A stretch of 64,000 nucleotides of DNA from GCA-2687515 sp002687515 (GTDB taxonomy: Bacteria > Pseudomonadota > Alphaproteobacteria > Rhodospirillales > UBA2165). The first letter of the stretch is position 1. Each line of letters opens with the position of its first letter. Position numbers and translations under genes: made by a program. Location of the stretch: the NCBI GenBank assembly GCA_030745835.1, contig JASLNU010000021.1, forward strand, positions 6,612 to 70,611, given 5' to 3'. Under the pieces are notes generated by a model, which was not told where the DNA came from, ran no database searches, and was given only the letters and a program-made list of their open reading frames with translations. Positions 45,953 through 54,450 of this stretch are shown here, piece after piece.

Positions 45953-47983
45953 TTAGCGCCGCAGCAGCTCTTCCGGATTGAAGGCCACTTCGGTATCCAC
46001 GATCAGTTCCCGGTAGACATGCAGGTTTTCCAGAACCCTCTGCACATAATTCCGGGTTTCGGAGAAGGGAATCAGTTCGACCCAATCGATGGCGTCGACG
46101 CCGGGATCGCGCGGATCGCCGTTGCGTTTGATCCAGCGGCGAACACGCTTGGGACCGGCGTTGTAGGCGGCCAGGGTCAATACGTAGGAGTTATCGAAAT
46201 TCTCCAGTAACTCCATCAAAAATGTCTGTCCGATATGCAAATTATAATCGGCATCCTCGAGCAATCGGCGGCGCTGATAGGGGATGTTGTTTTTCTTGGC
46301 GACGCGCTTTGCCGTGGCCGGCATCAATTGCATCAGCCCGCGGGCGCCGGCATGGCTGACGGCCTCGTGGTTGAAGGCGCTTTCCTGGCGGATCAGGGCA
46401 TGGATAAAAGGCGCTTCCAACGGGCTTTTAATGCGCGACGGCGGCAACAAAGGATAGCCGGCCTCGACCAGATTGATGCCCTTGGCCAGGGCTGTTTTCG
46501 CCACCAGCACGGCAAGGTCCGGGCGTCCGGCTTCACGCGCCAGCCCGGCGGTCTCGGCCATCCAACCCGGCGTCCTTCCCAAATTGCTCAGCCGCTGGAT
46601 AAAGGGACGCAACAATTCCTGCAGTCCGGCCGCATTCATGACCCGCACGATCATCACCAGTTCGTGCTGGATGAACCCGCGTTCCACCACATCGTCGGTG
46701 TGCGGATGCGGCGGCAGGCTCAGATCTTTTTCGGCGGCGGTCTTTTGCATCGCCAGCTGGCCATAATAGGTGGTCGGAAACTTCGCCGCTTGGCGGAACC
46801 AGAAACGGGCGCGCTTGGCATCCTTCATGGCGCCGGCGGCGCGCGCCGACCAATAGGCGCCGCGCGCCCGGCTGATCGGATATTTGGCAATCCGGTAAAG
46901 GTTGTTGAAGTGGCCGTAGGCAACATCGATATCGCCGAGGAAGCGCAGCGCGATCCAGCCGGAAAGCCACTCGCCCTCGACATAACCCGGGCCATCTTGC
47001 TGGCCATGCTGCTTGGCGATCCGATAGGCGGCGGTGATGTGGCCGCCGCGCAATGCCCGGCGCGCCAGGATTTCCCGCTCCCGCCACCAGCGCCGCGGCC
47101 GGACAAGATCGCCAGGCTGGGTGCCGAGCAATTCGCGCGCATGCTGGTCGCGGCCCTTGCGGCGGCGCCAGCGCAAACGTTCATAGATCAAACCAGGGTC
47201 GTTTTTCAGGCTCTCCGGAACGCGCGCGATGGCGCGGTCGACGCCGCCCCGAAAACGCCTGAGCGCGGTGCGCGCCTCGGCCAAGGCCCGGTAATTCGGA
47301 TTGACCCGGCGGTACATGCGCCGGACCGGATAATATTGGCCGTTCCAAAGCAGGCGATCCAAACGCCGGATATGATCTTCGCGCGTAAGGTAGCGCCGGA
47401 AGCGCTTGTAAAATTGCCGTTCCTGCTTGGCGCCGAAGGCGCCCGATACCCAGACCGAACGCAGAACCTTTACCGCCTCGGCTTTACGCCCCTGGTTAAG
47501 CAGCGCACCGCCCAGGCGGGCGCCGCCGGCGGCGGTCAATGGCCGGCGGCCATCGAACCATTTCAAGATTTCATCGTCGGGCATCGATGGCGGCATCGCT
47601 TCCTCGGCCCGGCGGCGGATCAAACGGCGCTGCGGCCATTCCGATGCGCCATTCAAAAATCCGGCGATTTCATCGAATCCGGCGCCCGATTTGCGGGATC
47701 GAAGCCGGTGCCAGCGGAGAACCTTGCGCGCGCCCCGATGCTCGAGCTTGGCGGCCAGGCGGGCATAGGCGGCCCATTTATTTTTCTCCGCCGCGTCGAG
47801 CGCCTGGCGCGCAAAATGGACATCCTGTTTCGAGGGCAGATTATCGCCGGCCCAGACCGGCGGCGCCAAAATCACCAGGATCATCGCCAGGATCATCGCC
47901 GCCATCGCCGGCAACAAGAAGCTGGCCACGCGTTGCCGGCCACCCTCAGGCATCGGGATCAAATTCCAAGACAAGTACATCAT
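45953..47983 (-). CDS. slt: Soluble lytic murein transglycosylase
   Basis: The 676-residue protein has a signal segment (ASFLLPAMAAMILAMILVILA), a long helical superhelix of TPR-like repeats (about 50-470) and a C-terminal goose-lysozyme-like domain with the catalytic glutamate near residue 534 in IRQESAFNHEAVSHAGARGL, then MQLMPATAKRVAKK and ILTLAAYNAGPKRVRRW. It cleaves peptidoglycan glycan strands with formation of 1,6-anhydro ends. The helical part is unusually rich in arginine. It is divergent from dapA and upstream of the dehydratase gene. Confidence 0.94.
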   Translation of the reverse strand: MMYLSWNLIPMPEGGRQRVASFLLPAMAAMILAMILVILAPPVWAGDNLPSKQDVHFARQALDAAEKNKWAAYARLAAKLEHRGARKVLRWHRLRSRKSGAGFDEIAGFLNGASEWPQRRLIRRRAEEAMPPSMPDDEILKWFDGRRPLTAAGGARLGGALLNQGRKAEAVKVLRSVWVSGAFGAKQERQFYKRFRRYLTREDHIRRLDRLLWNGQYYPVRRMYRRVNPNYRALAEARTALRRFRGGVDRAIARVPESLKNDPGLIYERLRWRRRKGRDQHARELLGTQPGDLVRPRRWWREREILARRALRGGHITAAYRIAKQHGQQDGPGYVEGEWLSGWIALRFLGDIDVAYGHFNNLYRIAKYPISRARGAYWSARAAGAMKDAKRARFWFRQAAKFPTTYYGQLAMQKTAAEKDLSLPPHPHTDDVVERGFIQHELVMIVRVMNAAGLQELLRPFIQRLSNLGRTPGWMAETAGLAREAGRPDLAVLVAKTALAKGINLVEAGYPLLPPSRIKSPLEAPFIHALIRQESAFNHEAVSHAGARGLMQLMPATAKRVAKKNNIPYQRRRLLEDADYNLHIGQTFLMELLENFDNSYVLTLAAYNAGPKRVRRWIKRNGDPRDPGVDAIDWVELIPFSETRNYVQRVLENLHVYRELIVDTEVAFNPEELLRR

Positions 47984-48172
47984 TTACCCTGTGGGCGCCG
48001 ATCATAGGGAGGTTTTGCCATCCCGGCAAATTCCGAGCTTGGATGATTGTACGTAGACGAATCTGGGATAAAGCTGAATCTTGCGGTCAGCGGGACTTAC
48101 GACTATGTTGCCCCGATCCCGATTTGGAGAACTGGGCCCGATTGGGGGCCTGGCTGGGATAGGAGAAACCCG

Positions 48173-49048
48173 ATGTTCAAAGGTTCGTTCGTCGCCTTGA
48201 TCACGCCGTTCAAGGACGGCGCCCTCGACGAGGACGCCTTCCGCACCCTTGTCGACCGGCAAATCGCCGAGGGAACGCATGGCTTGGTGCCCTGCGGAAC
48301 CACTGGCGAATCACCAACCCTCAGCCATGATGAACATATGCGGGTCACCGAGATTTGCATCGAGGTGGCCAATGGGCGCGTGCCCGTCATCGCCGGCGCC
48401 GGTTCCAATTCGACGATTGAGGCGATTTCACTCGCGGCCCACGCCAAATCGGCGGGCGCCGACGCGGTGCTGGTGGTCACCCCCTATTACAACAAGCCGA
48501 CCCAGGCAGGTCTCTACGAGCATTTCAAGGCGATCAACGATGCCGCCGACATCCCGATCATCATTTACAACATTCCGCCGCGCAGCGTCGTCGACATGAC
48601 GGTGGCGACCATGGCGCGCCTGGCCGAGCTGCCCAATATCGCCGGCGTCAAGGATGCGACCAGCGACCTCGCGAGGCCGATCCTGACGGCCATCGAAATC
48701 GGTCCCGATTTCTGCCAGCTTTCAGGCGAAGACGGCACCGCCATCCCGTTCCTTAGCGCCGGCGGCCATGGCTGTATTTCGGTGACCGCCAACATCGCGC
48801 CCAAGCTGTGCGCCGAGATGCACAATGCCTGGGCGGCGGGCGACCTGACGGCATGCATGGCGCTGCAATCAAGGCTGATGCCGGTGCACAGCGCGTTGTT
48901 TGCGGAAACCAGTCCGGGTCCGGTCAAATACGCCGCCGGGCTGCTTGGCCTCTGCTCCGCCGAAACCCGCCTGCCGTTGACCGAAATTGCCGATCAGAGC
49001 AAGGCGCGGGTCAAGGATGCGCTTTCGGGAGCCGGCATTCTTACCTGA
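48173..49048 (+). CDS. dapA: 4-hydroxy-tetrahydrodipicolinate synthase
   Basis: DapA condenses pyruvate with aspartate semialdehyde in the lysine/diaminopimelate pathway. The 291-residue barrel shows GTTGESPTLSHDEH, the Schiff-base Lys160 in IAGVKDAT and Tyr132 in IYNIPPRS, with ELSGEDGTA-like LSGEDGTAIPFLSAGGHGCI near the C-terminus. The frame runs back to 48047, but the ATG at 48173 has TAGGAG before it and starts MFKGSFVALITPF, the family standard. It is followed by smpB after 40 bases, a common alphaproteobacterial neighbour pair. Confidence 0.97.
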   Translation: MFKGSFVALITPFKDGALDEDAFRTLVDRQIAEGTHGLVPCGTTGESPTLSHDEHMRVTEICIEVANGRVPVIAGAGSNSTIEAISLAAHAKSAGADAVLVVTPYYNKPTQAGLYEHFKAINDAADIPIIIYNIPPRSVVDMTVATMARLAELPNIAGVKDATSDLARPILTAIEIGPDFCQLSGEDGTAIPFLSAGGHGCISVTANIAPKLCAEMHNAWAAGDLTACMALQSRLMPVHSALFAETSPGPVKYAAGLLGLCSAETRLPLTEIADQSKARVKDALSGAGILT

Positions 49049-49088
49049 ATTCCGGCCCGTCGAGGCGGGCTGTAGGTTTCATAAATTG

Positions 49089-49562
49089 ATGGCAAAAAAG
49101 GCGCAGAAACCTTCCAACGTGGCGGCGCGCAACCGGCGCGCCCGGCGGGATTATTTCATCGAGGAGAGGCTGGAAGCGGGGCTCGTGCTGCTGGGCCCGG
49201 AGGTTAAGTCGCTGCGCGCCGGCCGCGCCAGCATCGAGGAAGCCTACGCCACCGAAAAAGACGGCGAGATTTTCCTTCTCAACGCCTACATTCCGGAATA
49301 TTCATCGGCCAGCATCGGCCAGCATGAACCGCGCCGGGCACGCAAGCTGCTTTTGCATAAACGCGAGATGCGCAAGCTCGCCGACGCGGTCAGCCGCGAG
49401 GGAAGGACGATCGTGCCCTTGTCGGTCTATTTCAACAAACGCGGCCTGGCCAAGGTGGAACTGGGCGTCGCCACCGGCAAGCGCAAATACGATAAACGCC
49501 AGACATCCAAGGAACGCGATTGGAAGCGCGACCAGGCGCGCATCATGCGGGGGCGCGGGTAG
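49089..49562 (+). CDS. smpB: SsrA-binding protein SmpB
   Basis: The 157-residue protein binds tmRNA and is essential for trans-translation of stalled ribosomes. It has NRRARRDYFIEERLEAGLVL at the N-terminus, LGPEVKSLRAGRASIEEAY, IPEYSSASIGQHEPRRARKLLLH, and the basic tail KRKYDKRQTSKERDWKRDQA that threads into the ribosomal A site. The ATG at 49089 is preferred to the upstream frame, which lies within dapA. No tmRNA gene was recognised in this window. The gene ends 29 bases before the convergent cyclase gene. Confidence 0.97.
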   Translation: MAKKAQKPSNVAARNRRARRDYFIEERLEAGLVLLGPEVKSLRAGRASIEEAYATEKDGEIFLLNAYIPEYSSASIGQHEPRRARKLLLHKREMRKLADAVSREGRTIVPLSVYFNKRGLAKVELGVATGKRKYDKRQTSKERDWKRDQARIMRGRG

Positions 49563-49591
49563 GGGTTAAGAGGTAGGGCGCTCGCCGGCGC

Positions 49592-51094
49592 TCAACCCTG
49601 CTCCACGTTCAAAATCTCGGTGACCGGCAATACGCCGATATCGCGCAGCTTCAAATTCTTCGGATCATCGAGGTCGGCAAGGTTGGAAATCCGCCCATAG
49701 GTGGAGGGCGTGACCAGTTCGCCGCCGTCTTCGGTCTGCCGGCGGATACCGAAATCCAGGACATCGCGCTCGCGCGATGAGAGCGAGGTCATCAGGTTCT
49801 TGGTCGCCCAAACGGCGCCGCCGCGCGCGAAATCGCTGAGCCGCGCGGCGCGGTTGATGGTGTCGCCCAAAACCGTGAATTCCAGATGGGTCGGGGTCTG
49901 ATAGGCGCCGAACCATTCCTGTCCCTCGTCAATCCCGATATTCAATAGGAGCTGGTTCGCCCAATTCTTGCGCTCGCGCCATTCGCGGTCGATGGCGTGC
50001 ATCGCCGCCTTCATCTCGGAGGCGCACTGGATGGCGTTGAGCACGTAGCTGCAATCGGGCTGGGGAAAGAAATAGTAGACGATGCCGTCGCCCACATGCT
50101 TGCCGTGGGTGGCGTAAAATTTGCGGAAGATCGGCTCCATCGTGCCCCAGACCTGATTGATCAGCTCGAAATATTCTTCCGGCGGCAGTTCGGCGCATAT
50201 TTTTACCGAGCTTTGGATATCGGCGACCAGGACGGCGAGGGGGGTCATATAGGGTTTGCGGTGGCGCAACAGATCGCGGATCACCAGGTCGCGCCGCGAC
50301 AACAGGGTCATCAGCGGATTGACATCGGCGATGACCGGCACATAGGTGAAAAAGATGCCCTCGCGGAAGAAACTGGCATAGAGGTTATAGCGATCCGGTT
50401 CGGCGCCGCGTTCGGCGAAATCAACCTCGGTATCCAGTACCGCGCGCGAGGTCACCGCCTCGACCCGGTCGTAGATTTCGGCCAGCTCTTCGATCCGGTC
50501 GCCTTCCAAATGGGCGTCGAGGGTTAAAAGCGCCGCCTTGCTCAGCCGGTTCTTGGCGATGCCCAAGTGGAAGCACAAGATTTCATCGCGGTTTGCGGCG
50601 GCGTTTGCCCGGCCCTCGAACAACAGGCGGAAGATATTGCGGTCGGCAATATCGCTTGAGAGGCCCCGGGAATGGTCATCGGCGGTACTGAATATACCGG
50701 TTTCGGCGGCGTCGTTGGCCCACTCGATTTCGAACTTGTTATTGACCAGATAGGCGGGGTAGTCGAGGGCGTCGACGGTTAGTTGCAGGCCGCGGCCTTC
50801 GTCCTTCACCGCGGCGCCGTTTTTTTCGGCCGCCGGCTTCGTCGATCCGTCCTTGGCATTTCCAGCGAGGCGCCGGGCGATTTCCGCCATGCGCAGGCCC
50901 TGCCGCTTGAGAGCCGCAATTTCCGCCAGACGCTGCAAAGTGAATTCCGGGAAATAGCCAAGGCGCCGTGCCGGATCACTTGGACTGTCCGGATTCCTGA
51001 CCACGGGGCCGGGAATTAGGCCAAGGGCGATATAATTGTTCAGCGTCGCCCTGGAAATCCCAGATTTTTCAATTACTTCCCTACTGGATAACAT
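49592..51094 (-). CDS. MerR-type HTH, PAS-like and class III nucleotide cyclase fusion
   Basis: The 500-residue protein has three parts. Residues 1-75 read as a MerR-like helix-turn-helix (SSREVIEKSGISRATLNNYI, ALGLIPGPVVRN, EIAALKRQGLRMAEIARRL). Residues about 100-250 start with a PAS-like segment (LTVDALDYPAYLVNNKFEIE). The C-terminal third is a class III adenylate/guanylate cyclase domain with metal-binding aspartates in VLVADIQSS and HVGDGIVYYF, and TVLGDTINRAARLSDFA. DNA-binding domains on cyclases are rare. The longest frame begins at 51142, but the ATG at 51094 follows an AAGG site and starts at the HTH. No membrane segment is seen. The signal and DNA target are unknown. Confidence 0.85.
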   Translation of the reverse strand: MLSSREVIEKSGISRATLNNYIALGLIPGPVVRNPDSPSDPARRLGYFPEFTLQRLAEIAALKRQGLRMAEIARRLAGNAKDGSTKPAAEKNGAAVKDEGRGLQLTVDALDYPAYLVNNKFEIEWANDAAETGIFSTADDHSRGLSSDIADRNIFRLLFEGRANAAANRDEILCFHLGIAKNRLSKAALLTLDAHLEGDRIEELAEIYDRVEAVTSRAVLDTEVDFAERGAEPDRYNLYASFFREGIFFTYVPVIADVNPLMTLLSRRDLVIRDLLRHRKPYMTPLAVLVADIQSSVKICAELPPEEYFELINQVWGTMEPIFRKFYATHGKHVGDGIVYYFFPQPDCSYVLNAIQCASEMKAAMHAIDREWRERKNWANQLLLNIGIDEGQEWFGAYQTPTHLEFTVLGDTINRAARLSDFARGGAVWATKNLMTSLSSRERDVLDFGIRRQTEDGGELVTPSTYGRISNLADLDDPKNLKLRDIGVLPVTEILNVEQG

Positions 51095-51314
51095 GCCTTC
51101 GACCTCACCTTCTGGAGGATTCAGTGCGGGAATTCTTCCCATCGCGAATTATTTATACTAACCAATTATTAATTTGTACAGTAAAATTATACAGTCAAAT
51201 TCATCTCGACGGGCTGGGCGCATTGATCCCTGCTGCGCTTGCAAGAAGCACCGGTCATAAACATATGACAAGGAACGACCCGAAAATCGGTAACCTGGAA
51301 CGATTGGAAACGAA

Positions 51315-51581
51315 ATGAGCGATCCGCTACTCCACCTAGTATTCGGCGGCGAAGTCGCCGATCCGTCGGGCAACGAATTCGTCGATGCTTCCAAACTCGA
51401 CAATGTCGGCATATTCCCGTCCTATGCCGAGGCTTTGACCGCCTGGCAGGGCGTCAGCCGGGCAAATGTGGATCATGCCCACATCAAGTATGTGATTGTG
51501 CACCTGCACCGGCTGATGGACCCGGACCATCCGGTACCTAAGTTTCAGGAACGGGCTTCGGATAACGGGGGCGGACGTTAA
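51315..51581 (+). CDS. DUF4170 family protein
   Basis: This 88-residue protein begins MSDPLLHLVFGGEVADPSGN and contains VDASKLDNVGIFPSYAEALT, AWQGVSRANVDHAHIKYVIV and HLHRLMDPD, the pattern of the DUF4170 family, which as far as I know is confined to Alphaproteobacteria and often sits near thrH or lipid genes. It has no signal peptide or membrane segment. The function is unknown. It is convergent with thrH and 13 bases away. Confidence 0.85.
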   Translation: MSDPLLHLVFGGEVADPSGNEFVDASKLDNVGIFPSYAEALTAWQGVSRANVDHAHIKYVIVHLHRLMDPDHPVPKFQERASDNGGGR

Positions 51582-51594
51582 AAACGCGGAATAA

Positions 51595-52203
51595 TCAAAA
51601 ACGCGAGCTGGCCGCTTCAAACCTGGATTTCAACTGATCGAAGGTGGTGGCCTGGGGAAACTGCGGAAATTCGGCGATAACGTTTTCCGGCGCGCGGAAC
51701 AGGATGCCGTGATCGGCTTCGGCGAGCATGGCGGTATCGTTATAGGAATCGCCCACCGCTATCACCGAAAAATTGAGCCCTTTTATGGCGCGCACCGCCT
51801 CGCGCTTATGGCCTTTAATGCACAGCCGGTAGTCGGCGATGCGCCCATCATCGGCAATTTCCAGGCGGTGGCATAATAGCGTCGGCCAATCCAGCTTACG
51901 CATCAAGGGCTCGGCAAATTCGTAAAAAGTGTCCGATAAAATGACCACCTGGAATTCGGTGCGAAGCCAGGTCAGAAACTCGGGCGCGCCCGCCAAAGGC
52001 TCCATCGAGCCGATCACTTCCCGGATCAGCTTGATGCCGAGATCGTTTTCCTCGAGGATCTTCAATCTTTGCCGCATTAGGGCGTCGTAGTCGGGAACGT
52101 CCCGCGTCGTCGCGCGCAAGGCATCGATCCCGGTTTTTTCGGCAACGCCGATCCAAACTTCCGGAACCAAAACACCTTCAAGATCAAGACAAGCGACTTC
52201 CAC
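51595..52203 (-). CDS. thrH: ThrH-type phosphoserine phosphatase / homoserine phosphotransferase
   Basis: The 202-residue HAD-superfamily enzyme begins MEVACLDLEGVLVPEVWIGV, where the DLEG variant of the DxDG motif marks ThrH. Further motifs are RLKILEENDLGIKLI, VVILSDTFYEFAEPLMRKL (motif II serine/threonine) and VGDSYNDTAMLAEADHGILF (motif IV). ThrH dephosphorylates phosphoserine and can pass phosphate to homoserine, bypassing ThrB. The start ATG at 52203 is at the family's usual place. A palindromic repeat separates it from the upstream glycosylase gene. Confidence 0.93.
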   Translation of the reverse strand: MEVACLDLEGVLVPEVWIGVAEKTGIDALRATTRDVPDYDALMRQRLKILEENDLGIKLIREVIGSMEPLAGAPEFLTWLRTEFQVVILSDTFYEFAEPLMRKLDWPTLLCHRLEIADDGRIADYRLCIKGHKREAVRAIKGLNFSVIAVGDSYNDTAMLAEADHGILFRAPENVIAEFPQFPQATTFDQLKSRFEAASSRF

Positions 52204-52296
52204 GGCACATCACCCCCCGCATCGATGGCGCGGTATATCACATTGGCACGCCGGGAAAAGGGCAAATAGAGCCCTGGATTAATTCGCAGACAGTGT

Positions 52297-52346
52297 TTAA
52301 TTCGGTGACAGTTTACTATTTAAAAAGTAAACTGTCACCGAATTAA
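52297..52346. repeat. Dispersed palindromic repeat, copy 2 (21-bp arms)
   Basis: The arms 52297-52317 and 52326-52346 are exact complements and share the core TCGGTGACAGTTTACT with the element at 22799; the loop is eight bases. The right arm contains the TAA stop of the uracil-DNA glycosylase gene (52343-52345), so the repeat has become part of that gene's end. In RNA of the minus strand it would act as a strong 3' hairpin. The gap 52204-52296 shows nothing else. Confidence 0.82.
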
Positions 52347-53029
52347 AAGGGGCGCGCCAAGGTGGTTTTTATGGCGCCGAATACGGTTTCGAACATATCT
52401 ACCGTCAGGCGGCCGGTATTGGTGTTATAGCGCGAGCAGTGGTAGCTATCGGCAAGGACCGGCCCGGCCGGCAGTACATGCATGGCGCCATGTGCAAACT
52501 TGTGCGCGCTTTTGCGCATCCCGAGCGCCGCCAGGACCGCCCCGTGGGCGACGGTGCCCAGCGCCAAGACGATGCGCAGGCGGGGCATGGCGCCTATTTC
52601 GCCGGCCAAAAACGCGCCGCACGTCTTGATCTCGGCGCCGATTGGCTTGTTTCCCGGCGGCAGACAGCGAACCGCGTTGGTGATCCGGCAATTGAGCAGC
52701 CGCAATCCATCCCCGGGCGCGGCAGCGTAGCAGCCTTCCGAGAATCCGAATTTATCGATCGTCGCGTATAACAGGTCGCCGGCGTAATCGCCGGTGAACG
52801 GGCGTCCGGTCCGGTTGGCGCCGTTCCGGCCGGGCGCCAAACCGGCGATCAGCAATTCGGCATCGGCCGGCCCGAACGACGACACCGGCGCGTTGTGCCA
52901 ATCGGCATGCTCGCCGCGCAGCCGGTGCCGCAATTCGATCAGCCGCGGACAACCGCCGCAATCATCCCCGGGGGCATCCCCGGGGGCATCCGCGGGGGCA
53001 TGCGTGGGGGCGCGAGCCGGAGAGTTCAT
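52343..53029 (-). CDS. Type 5 uracil-DNA glycosylase
   Basis: The 228-residue protein matches family 5 (UdgB-type) uracil-DNA glycosylases, which remove uracil and other deaminated bases. Motif A reads GLAPGRNGANRTGRPFTGDY and motif B reads SYHCSRYNTNTGRLT, where relatives usually have SYHPS. Cysteines in CGGCPRL, plus NCRITNAVRC and KTCGAF, would hold the Fe-S cluster. The N-terminal tail (THAPADAPGDAPGDD) is encoded by 12-bp tandem repeats at 52966-53001. The stop codon lies inside a palindromic repeat, so the natural C-terminus may have been different. The next gene upstream is the NYN protein, 17 bases away. Confidence 0.9.
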   Translation of the reverse strand: MNSPARAPTHAPADAPGDAPGDDCGGCPRLIELRHRLRGEHADWHNAPVSSFGPADAELLIAGLAPGRNGANRTGRPFTGDYAGDLLYATIDKFGFSEGCYAAAPGDGLRLLNCRITNAVRCLPPGNKPIGAEIKTCGAFLAGEIGAMPRLRIVLALGTVAHGAVLAALGMRKSAHKFAHGAMHVLPAGPVLADSYHCSRYNTNTGRLTVDMFETVFGAIKTTLARPF

Positions 53030-53046
53030 GCCGGGATTTTAAGCAA

Positions 53047-53691
53047 TCAGGCCGTTTCGCGATAGTCGTCCTCGCCACGCACCGAAATGACATCGCTATC
53101 GTCGTCATCGATCAAATCGTCGTCGTCATCCGATGGGTGCACCGGGAAATCGTTCGACTGACCCGGCTGACGCTCGATCTCGGCGCGAAGATCCTGCAGC
53201 TCCAAGAAAACATCCGCTTGGCGGCGAAGTTCGTCGGCAATCATCGGCGGCTTGGATTTCACGGTGCTGACCACGGTCACCCGCTTGCCCTTAAATTGGG
53301 CGTTTTCCACCAGCCGGCGAAAATCGCCATCACCTGAAAATATGACCACATGATCGATATGCGGAGACATTTCCATCACATCGACGGCCAGTTCGATATC
53401 CATATTGCCCTTGATTTTCCGGCGCCCCGCCGTATCGGTGAATTCCTTGCTCGGTTTGGTCACCATCGTGTAACCATTGTAATCCAACCAATCCACCAGG
53501 GGCCGGATCGGGGAATATTCCTGATCTTCGACCAGCGCGGTATAGTAAAAGGCGCGCACCAGGTTTCCCTGCTCGGAAAAAATCTTTAAAAGCTTTTTGT
53601 AATCGATATCAAAACCCAAGGCCCGGGCGGCGGCATACAGGTTCGAACCGTCTATGAATAGCGCAATACGCTCATTGGGATAAAAATTCAT
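53047..53691 (-). CDS. NYN-domain protein (LabA/DUF88 family)
   Basis: The 214-residue protein has a PIN-like NYN domain (RIALFIDGSNLYAAARALGF, with the first acidic residue, then KGNMDIELAVDVME and VVIFSGDGDFRRLVENAQ), suggesting a metal-dependent ribonuclease or RNA-binding role. The last 30 residues are highly acidic (SDDDDDLIDDDDSDVISV), a tail common in alphaproteobacterial members next to folK and rpoZ. The ATG at 53691 begins MNFYPNERIALFIDGS. It is divergent from folK and precedes the glycosylase gene. Confidence 0.93.
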   Translation of the reverse strand: MNFYPNERIALFIDGSNLYAAARALGFDIDYKKLLKIFSEQGNLVRAFYYTALVEDQEYSPIRPLVDWLDYNGYTMVTKPSKEFTDTAGRRKIKGNMDIELAVDVMEMSPHIDHVVIFSGDGDFRRLVENAQFKGKRVTVVSTVKSKPPMIADELRRQADVFLELQDLRAEIERQPGQSNDFPVHPSDDDDDLIDDDDSDVISVRGEDDYRETA

Positions 53692-53851
53692 CGTGACAAT
53701 CCTAAATTACTAAAAACTTGTGGTAATATTGTTAACTCAGTCAACGATATAGCAATTAACGGCTACTGTCCAGGTATTGCGAACTGTTATCATTTATACA
53801 ATTCGGATGTGTTAAATTGAAAAAGATCGATTCCACCGAAGGAGCCAAACC

Positions 53852-54346
53852 GTGATTTACCTGGCCATTGGATCAAACCTGCCAACCATTGAATATGGTG
53901 GCGCGCGCGACAACTGCGAAGCCGCGCTGGAACAGCTGGAAAGGGTTGGAATAAGCGTGCTGAAGCGTTCGCGCTGGTACATCACGGCTCCGCTGCCGGC
54001 GTCGGAGCAACCGGATTACGTGAACGGCGCCGCCGCCTGCCGGTCTGATCTTTCGCCCCATGATCTGTTGCGCGCCTGTCAGGAAATCGAATTGATCATG
54101 GGCCGCGCGCGATCATCGGACCGCAACGCGGCCCGGACCATCGATATCGATATCGTCGATTGGGATGGTGTCCGGATTTCCGGGCCCGAACTTGAAATTC
54201 CGCATCCGAGGCTGGCCGAGCGATTGTTCGTACTGAACCCGCTCCGCGATATCGCGCCCCACTGGCGGCACCCGGTAACCGGTATCTCGATCGACGATCT
54301 GTTGGCGGCGCTCGGCGATTCACAGGAAATTAGCCTTTATACCTGA
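53852..54346 (+). CDS. folK: 6-hydroxymethyl-7,8-dihydropterin pyrophosphokinase
   Basis: FolK transfers pyrophosphate from ATP to the pterin in folate synthesis. The 164-residue protein shows YLAIGSNLPTIEYGGARDNC at the N-terminus, SRWYITAPLPASEQPDYVNG, the ATP-site ELIMGRARSSDRNAARTID, IDIVDWDG and IPHPRLAERLFVLNPLRDIA. The start is a GTG at 53852 with AAGGAGCC before it; no ATG competes. It sits upstream of rpoZ and rsh in the order usual for alphaproteobacteria. Confidence 0.95.
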   Translation: MIYLAIGSNLPTIEYGGARDNCEAALEQLERVGISVLKRSRWYITAPLPASEQPDYVNGAAACRSDLSPHDLLRACQEIELIMGRARSSDRNAARTIDIDIVDWDGVRISGPELEIPHPRLAERLFVLNPLRDIAPHWRHPVTGISIDDLLAALGDSQEISLYT

Positions 54347-54364
54347 AATTGACGCTCAATCGGC

Positions 54365-54392
54365 TTGCGTTTTTGTGCACCCAAGATATATA
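54365..54392 (+). promoter_or_regulatory. Possible sigma-70-type promoter for rpoZ
   Basis: TTGCGT at 54365 and TATATA at 54387 are 16 bases apart, about 60 bases upstream of the rpoZ start, in an otherwise GC-rich region. Position and spacing are suitable, but the match is only moderate and no other evidence supports it. Confidence 0.35.
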
Positions 54393-54450
54393 AACGGCGC
54401 CCGATTAAAGACATCTTGGCCCCTCCCATGCCCGCACAAAGGAGATTTCA

